Source: Oscillospiraceae bacterium
GTDB taxonomy: Bacteria > Bacillota > Clostridia > Oscillospirales > Oscillospiraceae
NCBI GenBank assembly: GCA_017482385.1
Contig: JAFUNI010000002.1
Span: 1 to 64,000, forward strand
Reading direction: 5' to 3'
DNA: 64,000 bases
Below the pieces are notes generated by a model. The model saw nothing but the letters and a program-made list of their open reading frames with translations, was not told the DNA's origin and made no database searches. Positions 25,781 to 33,947 of this stretch are shown here, piece after piece (the stretch's first letter is position 1; each line of letters begins with the position of its first letter). The translations under genes and the position numbers were made by a program.

Positions 25781-26324
25781 AGCGCTGCTGGAGAACCAAG
25801 TACAGGACACGGCACAGATAGAAAAGGCCTATGAATTGACGCTACGCTTGCGCAGTCAGCTAATTGCCGTCCGGTATGACATGGAGCAGTTTGGTACAGC
25901 TGCCATAACACCTGCAGTAGAACCTGTAGAGCAGGCATCCCAGACTGAAAAGAAAATGATTGCGCTGACCATCCCGGAACCCTTGCCGGCACGGAAGGAG
26001 TTGACCAGCAACGTAGAGGAACACTGGATCCAGATGATCCACGATGCTATCGCCCAGGAGAGCAAAACCGGACTGCCGTACTTTGAAAAGGCCTTCGTGC
26101 TGATCCGGATCCAGACGCCCCGGGGCACTAATAACAAACAGGTCTGGGACACCTCCAACCGGGCAATCAATGTGGTCATTAACAATCTAAAGGGGATCTT
26201 CTTTGATGACGATGACTTCCAGCATATGGCCTGTGGAATTGTTGCCGATTGGGGTGAAATTGGGCAGACGGAGATCCGGATTTGTGCCTTAGAGGAGCTG
26301 GAAAAGCACGATATTTTCCGCTAA
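25743..26324 (+). CDS. Hypothetical protein with RusA-like C-terminal pattern
   Basis: 193 aa. The start at 25743 follows AAGGAGG and overlaps the previous gene by 38 bases. Residues 1-45 look like a coiled coil. Residues ~120-180 (IRIQTPRG...WDTSNRAINVVINNL...FFDDDDFQ) follow the layout of RusA Holliday-junction resolvases (Asp-rich loop, helix, second Asp cluster), but the usual DxDN is DTSN here, so one ligand is missing. It may be a divergent resolvase or an unrelated element protein. Confidence 0.4.
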   Translation: MYIDLMKTLRQIEALLENQVQDTAQIEKAYELTLRLRSQLIAVRYDMEQFGTAAITPAVEPVEQASQTEKKMIALTIPEPLPARKELTSNVEEHWIQMIHDAIAQESKTGLPYFEKAFVLIRIQTPRGTNNKQVWDTSNRAINVVINNLKGIFFDDDDFQHMACGIVADWGEIGQTEIRICALEELEKHDIFR

Positions 26325-26759
26325 AAATGATACCAATTATGACACCTCCCAAAGTGCCATAGAGAAAAAATCTCAAGGCTGTTGAAAACTGCCGTAATTT
26401 GCACTAGGCTCATTTATTTGACAGCCGTTGACGCAGGCAAAAAACGCAAATAAAAAGGGGTTCTGTGAGGACAATTTGCCTTAGCAAGTGTCTTCACAGA
26501 ACAGGCAAGGGAGGGTCATGATTGGCCTTGCTTCAATTCCAATCATACCCCTCCCGGGTAGGCATATCAGTGCTTCAATTCTTCCAAATCAAAGGGGTTT
26601 GGTTATGCGTAATGGAGGAAATCGCAATTACATCAATGTGCGCAAATGATCCACAATACCGGCAAGAATATCTGCCACACCCAACCCAACTGATGCTTGT
26701 CTGCCTACAAATTGAATATCAAATCCAACTTGATTGAATGATAAAGAAAGGAAAAGAAA
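26325..26759. other. 435-bp non-coding region with large inverted repeats
   Basis: Contains a 13-bp inverted repeat with one mismatch (26460-26472/26490-26502) and a nested pair GCAAGG/CCTTGC (26505-26510/26526-26531). There is no credible gene: the 71-codon frame at 26522 starts with TTG and has no ribosome site. The position between replication-type genes and cargo is where an origin of transfer or replication might lie, but no relaxase is visible. Confidence 0.45.
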
Positions 26760-27668
26760 ATGCGTAAGTTTATAATATTCACTTTAATCCTGAGCTTGGT
26801 TCGGGTTGGCTGTACTGCCCCAGACTCAAGTAAGAATACTACGAACACCCCTGATCTCTATCAGAGTACACGCTATGAAGACTGGTCCTCCCAGACTGAT
26901 CCTAATGAATCCCTGGAAAGTGCTGCATCAGGCCCGATGACATCAGATCCGACGCCGTCTACACCCACTGTGCCAGACCCATCTGAAAATAGCACCGACG
27001 AAACCAATGCACCCCAGCAGGCAACTGAAACACCAACCACTCCAACACTGCCAATTGAGGAGACAAAGCCGACACCGACTACACCTCCGGAAACAATTCC
27101 TACACAGCCATCAGAAACACAACCTCCGGAGACGACGCTTGAAGAGACTGTCCCGCCCACAACTGAGCCAGAAGTTACTGAGCCGCAGATCGATAAGCAT
27201 TCTTATGAATTCAAGCGGCAGGTCGCACAGTATGCTGTACAGTACATAAACCAGTACCGTGCTGAGGTAGGGGTTGGCCCCTGCGAGGTTCTGCCTGGTA
27301 TGACTTTGGTTGCGGAATACCGAGCCGATCAGCTTACACGAAACTATGCTCATGATACTGCAGATAAGCGTGAGGCGCTTGCCTATTATGCGTATGGCAG
27401 ATGGATCGATGCCACTATCGTGGGCTTAACTCCTGAGGACAGCTATTATGAAGCCGATGCTGCCGAGGCGATCTGTGCCGGCTTCGAGGGTAAAACTGCT
27501 GAGGAGATGGGTAAGTACATTGCAGATCTGTGCCACAACAGCCCCAGCCACTGGAGCTATATTGGGTCAAGTAAGTTCAGCTATATTGGCGCTGGTGTGG
27601 ACTACAGAGTCGGTACGGCTTATGGCTGGTATGGCTGCGTGATGGTAGGCAGAACAAATTACGGTTAG
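26760..27668 (+). CDS. Lipoprotein with CAP/SCP-like domain
   Basis: 302 aa. A signal peptide (basic start, hydrophobic core to ~15) ends in a lipobox-like VRVGC with the lipid cysteine near residue 18. Residues ~25-145 are a Pro/Thr/Glu-rich linker that should span the cell wall. Residues ~150-302 resemble the CAP (SCP/PR1) fold: AQYAVQYINQYRAEVGVGP, then LTRNYAHDT, HNSPSHWSYI and a final YGWYGCVMVG strand. It is surface-anchored. CAP proteins have diverse roles and none is assigned. Confidence 0.75.
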   Translation: MRKFIIFTLILSLVRVGCTAPDSSKNTTNTPDLYQSTRYEDWSSQTDPNESLESAASGPMTSDPTPSTPTVPDPSENSTDETNAPQQATETPTTPTLPIEETKPTPTTPPETIPTQPSETQPPETTLEETVPPTTEPEVTEPQIDKHSYEFKRQVAQYAVQYINQYRAEVGVGPCEVLPGMTLVAEYRADQLTRNYAHDTADKREALAYYAYGRWIDATIVGLTPEDSYYEADAAEAICAGFEGKTAEEMGKYIADLCHNSPSHWSYIGSSKFSYIGAGVDYRVGTAYGWYGCVMVGRTNYG

Positions 27669-27683
27669 GAAGGGAGAAAACTA

Positions 27684-28442
27684 ATGGAAAAACGAAAAAA
27701 GGAATATTTTGACCACGCGCTGGATCGCGCAATCAGTCGTACCAGGAAGATCCTGGACGATTTGAAATTTATTCGTGAGATGAACCAGGAAGGTAAAAAA
27801 GATGTGGTATATAAGTTCATATTGCTTACGGCAGAAGACGCGGAATTCTTGATCCGGAATACAAGAGAACTGATTTTGAGCCAAAAGACACCTACCGGTG
27901 AAGAAGATGTACAGCGAATCATTGATGCAACCTACCCAGTTGAAATTGGATTCAATGCGGAAGGCTGGTTTGGGGTGCGCATTCCCTTGCTTATCCCGAA
28001 GAAGGACAACCATTCTGTGAAATATTTGGAGAAGCGTTTGGGACCTGTATTGGAGGAATTCTGGAGAGTAAGACCACGTTTTCAGCTTGCCCCGCACGAT
28101 TCTGTAATTGTGTTCCGGCATATTTATTCTACGCACAGGCCGGGATGGGAACGATGCGTTCCAGCTGATTCGGAGATTGACTGTGTGATCCGTCTGTTTT
28201 TCTCATATGTTTTCCGTAAAATATTCCCCATAGAGTTTCGTCACTATCATTGCTGTGCGATTGGCGAGGAGGAGTGTACGGAAGTATATGTGATGCCTGC
28301 CACGGATCTTGGGAAATGGATTTCTCAGGAAACCTCTGTTTGGAGCATTCTGCCGAAAGGCGAAAAGCTATACAGGACAGCTGCAGAGGCTATAAAGGTA
28401 CAGAACGAGGGTGCCAGTAAGGCATCAACGGCAACCCAATGA
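27684..28442 (+). CDS. Hypothetical protein of integrative elements
   Basis: 252 aa, soluble. The charged helical N-terminus (KKEYFDHALDRAISRTRKILDDLKFIREM) is followed by a mixed region with no clear motif; a HYHCCAIGEEEC stretch near residues 187-198 holds three Cys. It lies 15 bases after the lipoprotein gene and may share its transcript, ending at the terminator at 28490. The family is not recognised. Confidence 0.5.
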   Translation: MEKRKKEYFDHALDRAISRTRKILDDLKFIREMNQEGKKDVVYKFILLTAEDAEFLIRNTRELILSQKTPTGEEDVQRIIDATYPVEIGFNAEGWFGVRIPLLIPKKDNHSVKYLEKRLGPVLEEFWRVRPRFQLAPHDSVIVFRHIYSTHRPGWERCVPADSEIDCVIRLFFSYVFRKIFPIEFRHYHCCAIGEEECTEVYVMPATDLGKWISQETSVWSILPKGEKLYRTAAEAIKVQNEGASKASTATQ

Positions 28443-28489
28443 ATGCACACCCCGACAGGCATAACATACAGTACCATTTCTAACAAATA

Positions 28490-28526
28490 GAGGATGCGGC
28501 CGGAGTGGCTGCATCCTCAGCTTTTT
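28490..28526 (+). terminator. Rho-independent terminator
   Basis: Arms GAGGATGC (28490-28497) and GCATCCTC (28511-28518), followed by CTTTTTATTT. It closes the lipoprotein/252-aa pair. Confidence 0.75.
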
Positions 28527-28624
28527 ATTTGGGTTTATAGAGAAAACTGCCTATGCCGAAATAATGATATTCACATACACTACTGAAAATTTCCGGCAAG
28601 CCAACACTATTTTTTCAATAGCTG

Positions 28625-28653
28625 TTGACTAAATCTTTGTTCGTGGGTATAAT
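28625..28653 (+). promoter_or_regulatory. Sigma-A promoter of the defence-like operon
   Basis: TTGACT (28625-28630) and TATAAT (28648-28653) exactly 17 bases apart, 55 bases before the TTG start of the ATPase gene. No operator palindrome is seen, so expression may be constitutive. Confidence 0.75.
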
Positions 28654-28707
28654 GATACTGAAAAAAGTGTGCAATGTAGCCATAAATTTTCAATAGAGGT
28701 GATTTCG

Positions 28708-29961
28708 TTGGAAATTAAGCGCGATTATTACTTAAATAAATTGATAACCAAAAAGCACAACGGTTTGATAAAGGTCATTACCGGTATGCGCCGTTGCGGA
28801 AAATCCTATTTACTTTTCTATATCTTCAAAAAGCATTTGCTGGAGAGCGGTGTGCCGGCGGACCATATTATTGAGATCGCTTTTGATTCTTATGAGAGCA
28901 AAAAGCTTAGAGATCCGGAAGTGCTCTATCCCTACGTAAAAGGAAAAATCGTCGATGACGAGAGATACTACATCCTGTTGGACGAAGTGCAGCTCCTGGG
29001 GGAATTTGAATCTGTGCTGAACGGATTTATGCGCATCCCTAATGTGGATGTGTATGTCACCGGCAGTAATGCTAAATTCCTTTCCAAAGACATCATTACC
29101 GAGTTCCGCGGCAGAGGGGACGAGCTGCATATGAATCCCCTGTCCTTTGCCGAGTTTATGTCGGTCTATGAAGGAAACAAGTACGACGGCTGGAAGGAAT
29201 ATGTGCTGTACGGCGGCCTACCTTCCGTGGTGCTTCTGCCTACTCCCGAGCAAAAAATCGAATTGCTGAAGCGGCTGTTTGATGAAACCTATGTCAATGA
29301 CATTGTGGGCCGTCACAGAATCCGCAACAAGGACGAATTCGAAGAATTGATCAACATCCTGTCTTCTGGCATCGGCTCACTGACAAACCCCAAGAAGCTG
29401 TCAGATACCTTTAAGACAAAAAAGAACAAGAAGATCAGTGTTAACACTGTGAAGAGTTATCTGGATTATCTGTGCGACGCCTTTATCGTCAGCCGGGCAA
29501 CCCGTTATGACATCAAAGGTAGAAAGTACATCGACACTCCGCAGAAATACTATTTCAGTGATGTGGGCCTGCGTAATGCCAGAATCAACTTCCGGCAGAT
29601 CGAAGAAAACCACACTATGGAGAATATCATTTTTAACGAGCTCGTTGGCAGAGGCTTCAATGTGGATGTGGGTCTGGTGTGCGTTCGGGATGATGACGGT
29701 TCCGGTAAAACTACCCGCAAGCAACTGGAAGTGGACTTCGTGTGCAATAAAGGCTCCAAGCGCTACTATGTCCAGTCTGCATTTGCCATTCCCGATGACG
29801 CAAAAATGCAGCAGGAATCCAATTCTCTGCTCCGCATTGATGACACCTTTAAGAAGATCATCGTGGTCAAAGACAACCCTGCTCCCTGGTATACCGATGA
29901 TGGTATCCTGGTCATCAGCATCTACGACTTCCTGCTGAATGCGGATAGTTTGGATATGTAA
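28708..29961 (+). CDS. AAA ATPase with DUF4143 domain
   Basis: 417 aa from TTG 28708, preceded by AGAGGTG; the longer GTG frame at 28669 is disfavoured. Walker A GMRRCGKS (residues 26-33) and Walker B LLDEVQ (90-95) mark an AAA_14-type ATPase. Residues ~200-400 carry the DUF4143 part with the YYFSDVGLRNA and QLEVDFVC motifs, a PD-(D/E)xK-like nuclease fold in related proteins. These proteins are very common in gut anaerobes and mostly uncharacterised. It opens a six-gene operon with restriction-type genes. Confidence 0.8.
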   Translation: MEIKRDYYLNKLITKKHNGLIKVITGMRRCGKSYLLFYIFKKHLLESGVPADHIIEIAFDSYESKKLRDPEVLYPYVKGKIVDDERYYILLDEVQLLGEFESVLNGFMRIPNVDVYVTGSNAKFLSKDIITEFRGRGDELHMNPLSFAEFMSVYEGNKYDGWKEYVLYGGLPSVVLLPTPEQKIELLKRLFDETYVNDIVGRHRIRNKDEFEELINILSSGIGSLTNPKKLSDTFKTKKNKKISVNTVKSYLDYLCDAFIVSRATRYDIKGRKYIDTPQKYYFSDVGLRNARINFRQIEENHTMENIIFNELVGRGFNVDVGLVCVRDDDGSGKTTRKQLEVDFVCNKGSKRYYVQSAFAIPDDAKMQQESNSLLRIDDTFKKIIVVKDNPAPWYTDDGILVISIYDFLLNADSLDM

Positions 29962-29979
29962 AAACAACGAGGTTTAAGT

Positions 29980-30252
29980 ATGGAACTAAAAATCACACAA
30001 ACAGAATACGACAAAATCGAACATCTTGCACGTTGTACCGTTTCTGCTTATTCCAAGAAAGATGCAAATCCTTATTTGACACAATTGGAGTTTATCGCTA
30101 ATTCGAGCGGTTATGCAGGCAGCGTTAGGAACATTATTAGCGAACTGTGTGGCTCCGTTAGAAATGCTGCAGGAAGTGTTGCAGATAAATCCAGAAAAAC
30201 TTATTTTGTTGAAATGGATCTAGCCAAATTGAAGGATTTTATCGAGGAATAA
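29980..30252 (+). CDS. Small hypothetical protein in defence-like operon
   Basis: 90 aa, 18 bases after the ATPase. Amphipathic helices with a Ser/Gly/Ala-rich middle (SVRNIISELCGSVRNAAGSV). No known motif. The tight spacing on both sides argues that it is a genuine member of the operon and not an accidental frame. Confidence 0.5.
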   Translation: MELKITQTEYDKIEHLARCTVSAYSKKDANPYLTQLEFIANSSGYAGSVRNIISELCGSVRNAAGSVADKSRKTYFVEMDLAKLKDFIEE

Positions 30253-30284
30253 GATGTCTTGCAAATAAAGGAGCAAGGATATAA

Positions 30285-33146
30285 ATGTTTTACAAAATGA
30301 TTGAGCGGGCACGGGATCGCTGGTATGCATCCCCGGAATGCGCCGTTACAGATTTGATAAATTACATGACACTGACAGGCAATCTGCGGGATGCGCAAAT
30401 TGAGGCCATTAAGACATACCTTTACCTAAAAGTAGTGTGCAATTGCCAGTCGCTGAAGAAGCTGTTTTGTCAGGGTGCCTTTAATACACTGGACTTGGAT
30501 GATCTTGAGATTTCTAAAAGCACACGGGAGTTTCTGAAAAGCAGGAAGGCTGCTGCAGCACTGCTGGAGTATGCGCTTCTGACCAATGAAGCCGGTGAGC
30601 AGGTATCGACTAAGCTGGAGCAGCAAATCAAAAAGAACCCTGAAAGCATCGATTATGAGCAGGTTTTTACAGATGCATTCTATGGCGTATCCTACACCGA
30701 TTATCTGTTTAGCCTTCCCATGGGTGCCGGTAAAACCTACCTGATGGCAGCATTCATTTATCTGGACTTATATTTTGCGAGTCAAGAGCCTAACAATCCG
30801 GCCTTTGCCCACAACTTCATCGTGTTTGCACCCTCGGGCCTTAAATCCTCCGTGGTTCCCAGTTTGAAAACCATTCAAAAGTTTGATCCCTCTTGGGTGG
30901 TTCCGGAACCTGCTGCATCTGCACTGAAACGGCAGATTTCCTTTGAAGTGCTGGATCAAGGAAAGACCGCAAATAAGTCCAACAAAACCAAGAACCCCAA
31001 TGTTCAGAAAATTGCTAATCATCAGCCCCTATCCGAATTATTTGGCCTCGTAGCTGTTACCAATGCGGAAAAGGTGATTCTGGATCGCATTCAGGAGAGT
31101 AAGGGGCAGTTGAGTTTCTTTGAAGAAAGCGATGACGAGAAGGACCGTCAAGCCAACGAATTGCGTAATCTGATCGGTAAGCTGCCCGGTTTGGCCGTCT
31201 TTATCGACGAAGTTCATCATGCGGTCAGTGACGAAATCAAGCTTCGTGCTGTGGTCAACCGCTGGGCAGAAAACGATACCGTAAACTCCGTTGTTGGTTT
31301 CTCCGGCACTCCCTATCTGGAGAAAGCCGAAAAAATCGCAATTGCGGACAAACTGTCTGTTGCCACCGCCGAGATCACCAACATCGTTTATTACTATCCG
31401 TTGATTGCTGGTGTGGGCAATTTCTTAAAGCGACCTGTGGTGAAGATCTCTGACGTTGCGGACAGCAGCGTGATCATCGAAGCCGGTGTTCGGGAGTTCC
31501 TGGATAGCTATAAAGATACAGTGTATGCAGACGGCTTGGTTGCCAAGCTGGGCATCTACTGTGGCACCATCGAGAAACTGGAAGAAGTTGTTTATCCTCT
31601 GGTCTCCAGAATCATTACCGAGTATGACCTGTCCGCAGATGTGATCCTGAAATTCCATAAAGGCAATAAGCAGTATCCACAACCTGCTGACAGCCAGATG
31701 CAGTTCGACACTTTGGATAACCCCATATCCAGAGTTCGTATCGTTCTACTGGTTCAGATCGGCAAGGAAGGTTGGGACTGCCGGAGCTTGACTGGTATCA
31801 TTCTTTCTCAAGAAGGTGACTGCCCCAAGAACATGGTGTTGCAGACATCCTGCCGCTGTTTGCGTCAGGTGGAAAAAGGTGTTCCTGAAACTGCGCTGAT
31901 CTATCTGAACGACTCCAATGCAGATAAACTGAATGCCCAGCTGCAGCAACAGCACAGGATCTCCCTGAAGGAATTCCAGGAAGCTGGCTCCGACAGCAAG
32001 GTTCTGTCGCGTTATGACCGCACCAAATACTTGAAACTCCCCAAGATCGACTTCTACCAACTTCGGGTGAACTATGCGACACAGCAGCTGGAAGCAGCCA
32101 ACCCTGTTCGGGATATCCCCAATGCGGATAAGGGTTCCAAACTGGCTCAGGCAGTTGTGAAAACCACCGATCTAACCATGGAAGCCCAGACAATTCGGGT
32201 GGATGATGAGGAGCGCGGCACTATCCCCGCAACCTTTACCACATGGCTCATGGAGATTGTCAAGGGCAGCTTCGGCACCCTGACTATGGCGCAGCTGAAG
32301 CCCTATGAGGACGAACTGCGTGTGCTGTTCGAAGCCATTGCCTATGAGCGGGATGGATCCCGGTATTATAGTTCTAAGTTTGACCGTCATGTGGTGGAAG
32401 CCAATGTACGTAAGGCCTTCTGTGATCGCCGCAGCTTCACGACTACCGAGGAACTGATTCCTCAAGAATCCAGTTTGCTGAATATCGCAAACTTTACTAC
32501 CACTGTTTCTACCACCACCCCGGAGGACTACTATCCCAAGCAGGATCTGGTGGAGCGGATCATTCTGGATGACAAGGGCAAGCTGAAGGTCGATACCAAT
32601 ACGCAAAAGCTGATGGAACTGGCTGAAGCCACTGGAAATACTGCCATTCTGGAAATGCTGCGCAAGCAGAGTTCCTCCCATCCCCAGAAGAATCGTTCCT
32701 TCCACTATCTGCCCTACCGCACGGATAGCAGCTTTGAGCAGACCTTCCTGGATCAGGTGCTAGCTATGGCTGAGGTAGAAAACATGGATCTGGAGGTCTA
32801 CTACAACGGAGACCGGGCCATGACCGAATTCAAGATCAAGTGCTACAAGGGCGATGCCGGTGCATGGCGGTATGTTGGTATGTACACCCCAGACTTCCTG
32901 ATCGTGAAGCGGAAGGACGGAAAGATCCACAAGGCCATCATCGTGGAGACCAAGGGTTCCATCTATGCCAACGATCCCACATTTAAGGACAAGCGCTCCT
33001 TTATGGAGCGGGAGTTCACCCGGCAGAATAACAAGGCGTTCGGCTACGAGCGGTTCGAATATCTGTATCTGGAAGATTCCTTCCCGGAAGCAGAACGGAT
33101 TCGGATGACACATGAGACGATTTGTGCGTTTTTTAAGGAGAGATAA
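30285..33146 (+). CDS. Res-like SF2 helicase-nuclease
   Basis: 953 aa. After a ~130-residue helical N-terminus it has Walker A PMGAGKT (145-151), DEVHH (308-312), SGTP (340-343), a WDCRS motif V region and QTSCRCLRQ as motif VI (~527). The C-terminus has a PD-(D/E)xK nuclease: D870 in TPDFLIV and E888/K890 in VETKG. This is the build of type III restriction subunits, though the family differs from the canonical Res remnant at 35947. It is likely the effector of the operon, translocating on DNA and cutting it. Confidence 0.8.
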   Translation: MFYKMIERARDRWYASPECAVTDLINYMTLTGNLRDAQIEAIKTYLYLKVVCNCQSLKKLFCQGAFNTLDLDDLEISKSTREFLKSRKAAAALLEYALLTNEAGEQVSTKLEQQIKKNPESIDYEQVFTDAFYGVSYTDYLFSLPMGAGKTYLMAAFIYLDLYFASQEPNNPAFAHNFIVFAPSGLKSSVVPSLKTIQKFDPSWVVPEPAASALKRQISFEVLDQGKTANKSNKTKNPNVQKIANHQPLSELFGLVAVTNAEKVILDRIQESKGQLSFFEESDDEKDRQANELRNLIGKLPGLAVFIDEVHHAVSDEIKLRAVVNRWAENDTVNSVVGFSGTPYLEKAEKIAIADKLSVATAEITNIVYYYPLIAGVGNFLKRPVVKISDVADSSVIIEAGVREFLDSYKDTVYADGLVAKLGIYCGTIEKLEEVVYPLVSRIITEYDLSADVILKFHKGNKQYPQPADSQMQFDTLDNPISRVRIVLLVQIGKEGWDCRSLTGIILSQEGDCPKNMVLQTSCRCLRQVEKGVPETALIYLNDSNADKLNAQLQQQHRISLKEFQEAGSDSKVLSRYDRTKYLKLPKIDFYQLRVNYATQQLEAANPVRDIPNADKGSKLAQAVVKTTDLTMEAQTIRVDDEERGTIPATFTTWLMEIVKGSFGTLTMAQLKPYEDELRVLFEAIAYERDGSRYYSSKFDRHVVEANVRKAFCDRRSFTTTEELIPQESSLLNIANFTTTVSTTTPEDYYPKQDLVERIILDDKGKLKVDTNTQKLMELAEATGNTAILEMLRKQSSSHPQKNRSFHYLPYRTDSSFEQTFLDQVLAMAEVENMDLEVYYNGDRAMTEFKIKCYKGDAGAWRYVGMYTPDFLIVKRKDGKIHKAIIVETKGSIYANDPTFKDKRSFMEREFTRQNNKAFGYERFEYLYLEDSFPEAERIRMTHETICAFFKER

Positions 33147-33149
33147 ATT

Positions 33150-33944
33150 ATGAGCGAAAATAATACTTCTTTGTTACCTGACATTATTACTCCGGTTTCT
33201 GATGCTATCCATCAAAATTTGCCTGAAACAGAGAAACAGACAGACGGAGCATTGTCAACAGTTGTTGGCTTTTTCAACAATGTAGTTCTGTATCCCGTAA
33301 AGAAAGCTAATTTAACTTTTCGCTATAAGTTGGAAGCTTTTGAGGATGATTTGAAAGAGAAAATAAAGGATATTCCTGAAGAGAATCTCCAGCTTCCACC
33401 AACCATGATTGCAGGCCCAACATTAGAAGCACTGCGGTATACATATGACGAAGCTGAGTTGAGAGAGATGTATGAAAATTTATTAGCTTCGGCAATGGAC
33501 ACCAGAAAGGATGCGGAAACGCACCCTGCTTATGTGGACGCGATTAGACAAATGAGTCCCCTGGATGCCCGAGTAATGGCAGAAATTGTTAACTACACAC
33601 AACTTCGATGCATTAGCATCAAATTCTCAATTGTAGACTCAACGAATGTATATAGTAAAGGAATGCCAGATTATTTTGTTGAAGAGTTATGCGGATTAGC
33701 AGACCCGTTTGCTGTTTCTGCATCGCTAATCAATTTGTCTCGACTTGGTTTAATTGAAATTATTAATGGAACTATTAAAGGTGCAGATTACGAGGCATTA
33801 ATGTCCCACCCATATGTTATATCTCGTAAAGAGCTTTTTGAGAGATTCGGCAACGAGTTTATACTTAAGGACACCAAAAGTACTGTAGCCTTAAATAACT
33901 ATGGCATTAATTTTGCAAAAGTTTGCTTGGCAAAGGAGTTGTAA
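33150..33944 (+). CDS. Abi-alpha-like (DUF4393) protein
   Basis: 264 aa. The block YDEAELREMYENLLASAMD..., followed by HPAYVDAIRQMSPLDARVM (~residues 92-135), is the hallmark of the DUF4393/Abi_alpha family linked to abortive infection. A short hydrophobic stretch near residues 35-50 may touch the membrane. The gene is clearly more AT-rich than both neighbours, so it looks inserted between helicase and methyltransferase, yet gaps are only three bases each side. It probably adds a population-level defence response. Confidence 0.75.
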   Translation: MSENNTSLLPDIITPVSDAIHQNLPETEKQTDGALSTVVGFFNNVVLYPVKKANLTFRYKLEAFEDDLKEKIKDIPEENLQLPPTMIAGPTLEALRYTYDEAELREMYENLLASAMDTRKDAETHPAYVDAIRQMSPLDARVMAEIVNYTQLRCISIKFSIVDSTNVYSKGMPDYFVEELCGLADPFAVSASLINLSRLGLIEIINGTIKGADYEALMSHPYVISRKELFERFGNEFILKDTKSTVALNNYGINFAKVCLAKEL

Positions 33945-33947
33945 TCT

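Noticed and set aside
26522-26737. 71-codon frame starting with TTG
   Set aside because: No ribosome site, odd composition, and it overlaps inverted repeats.
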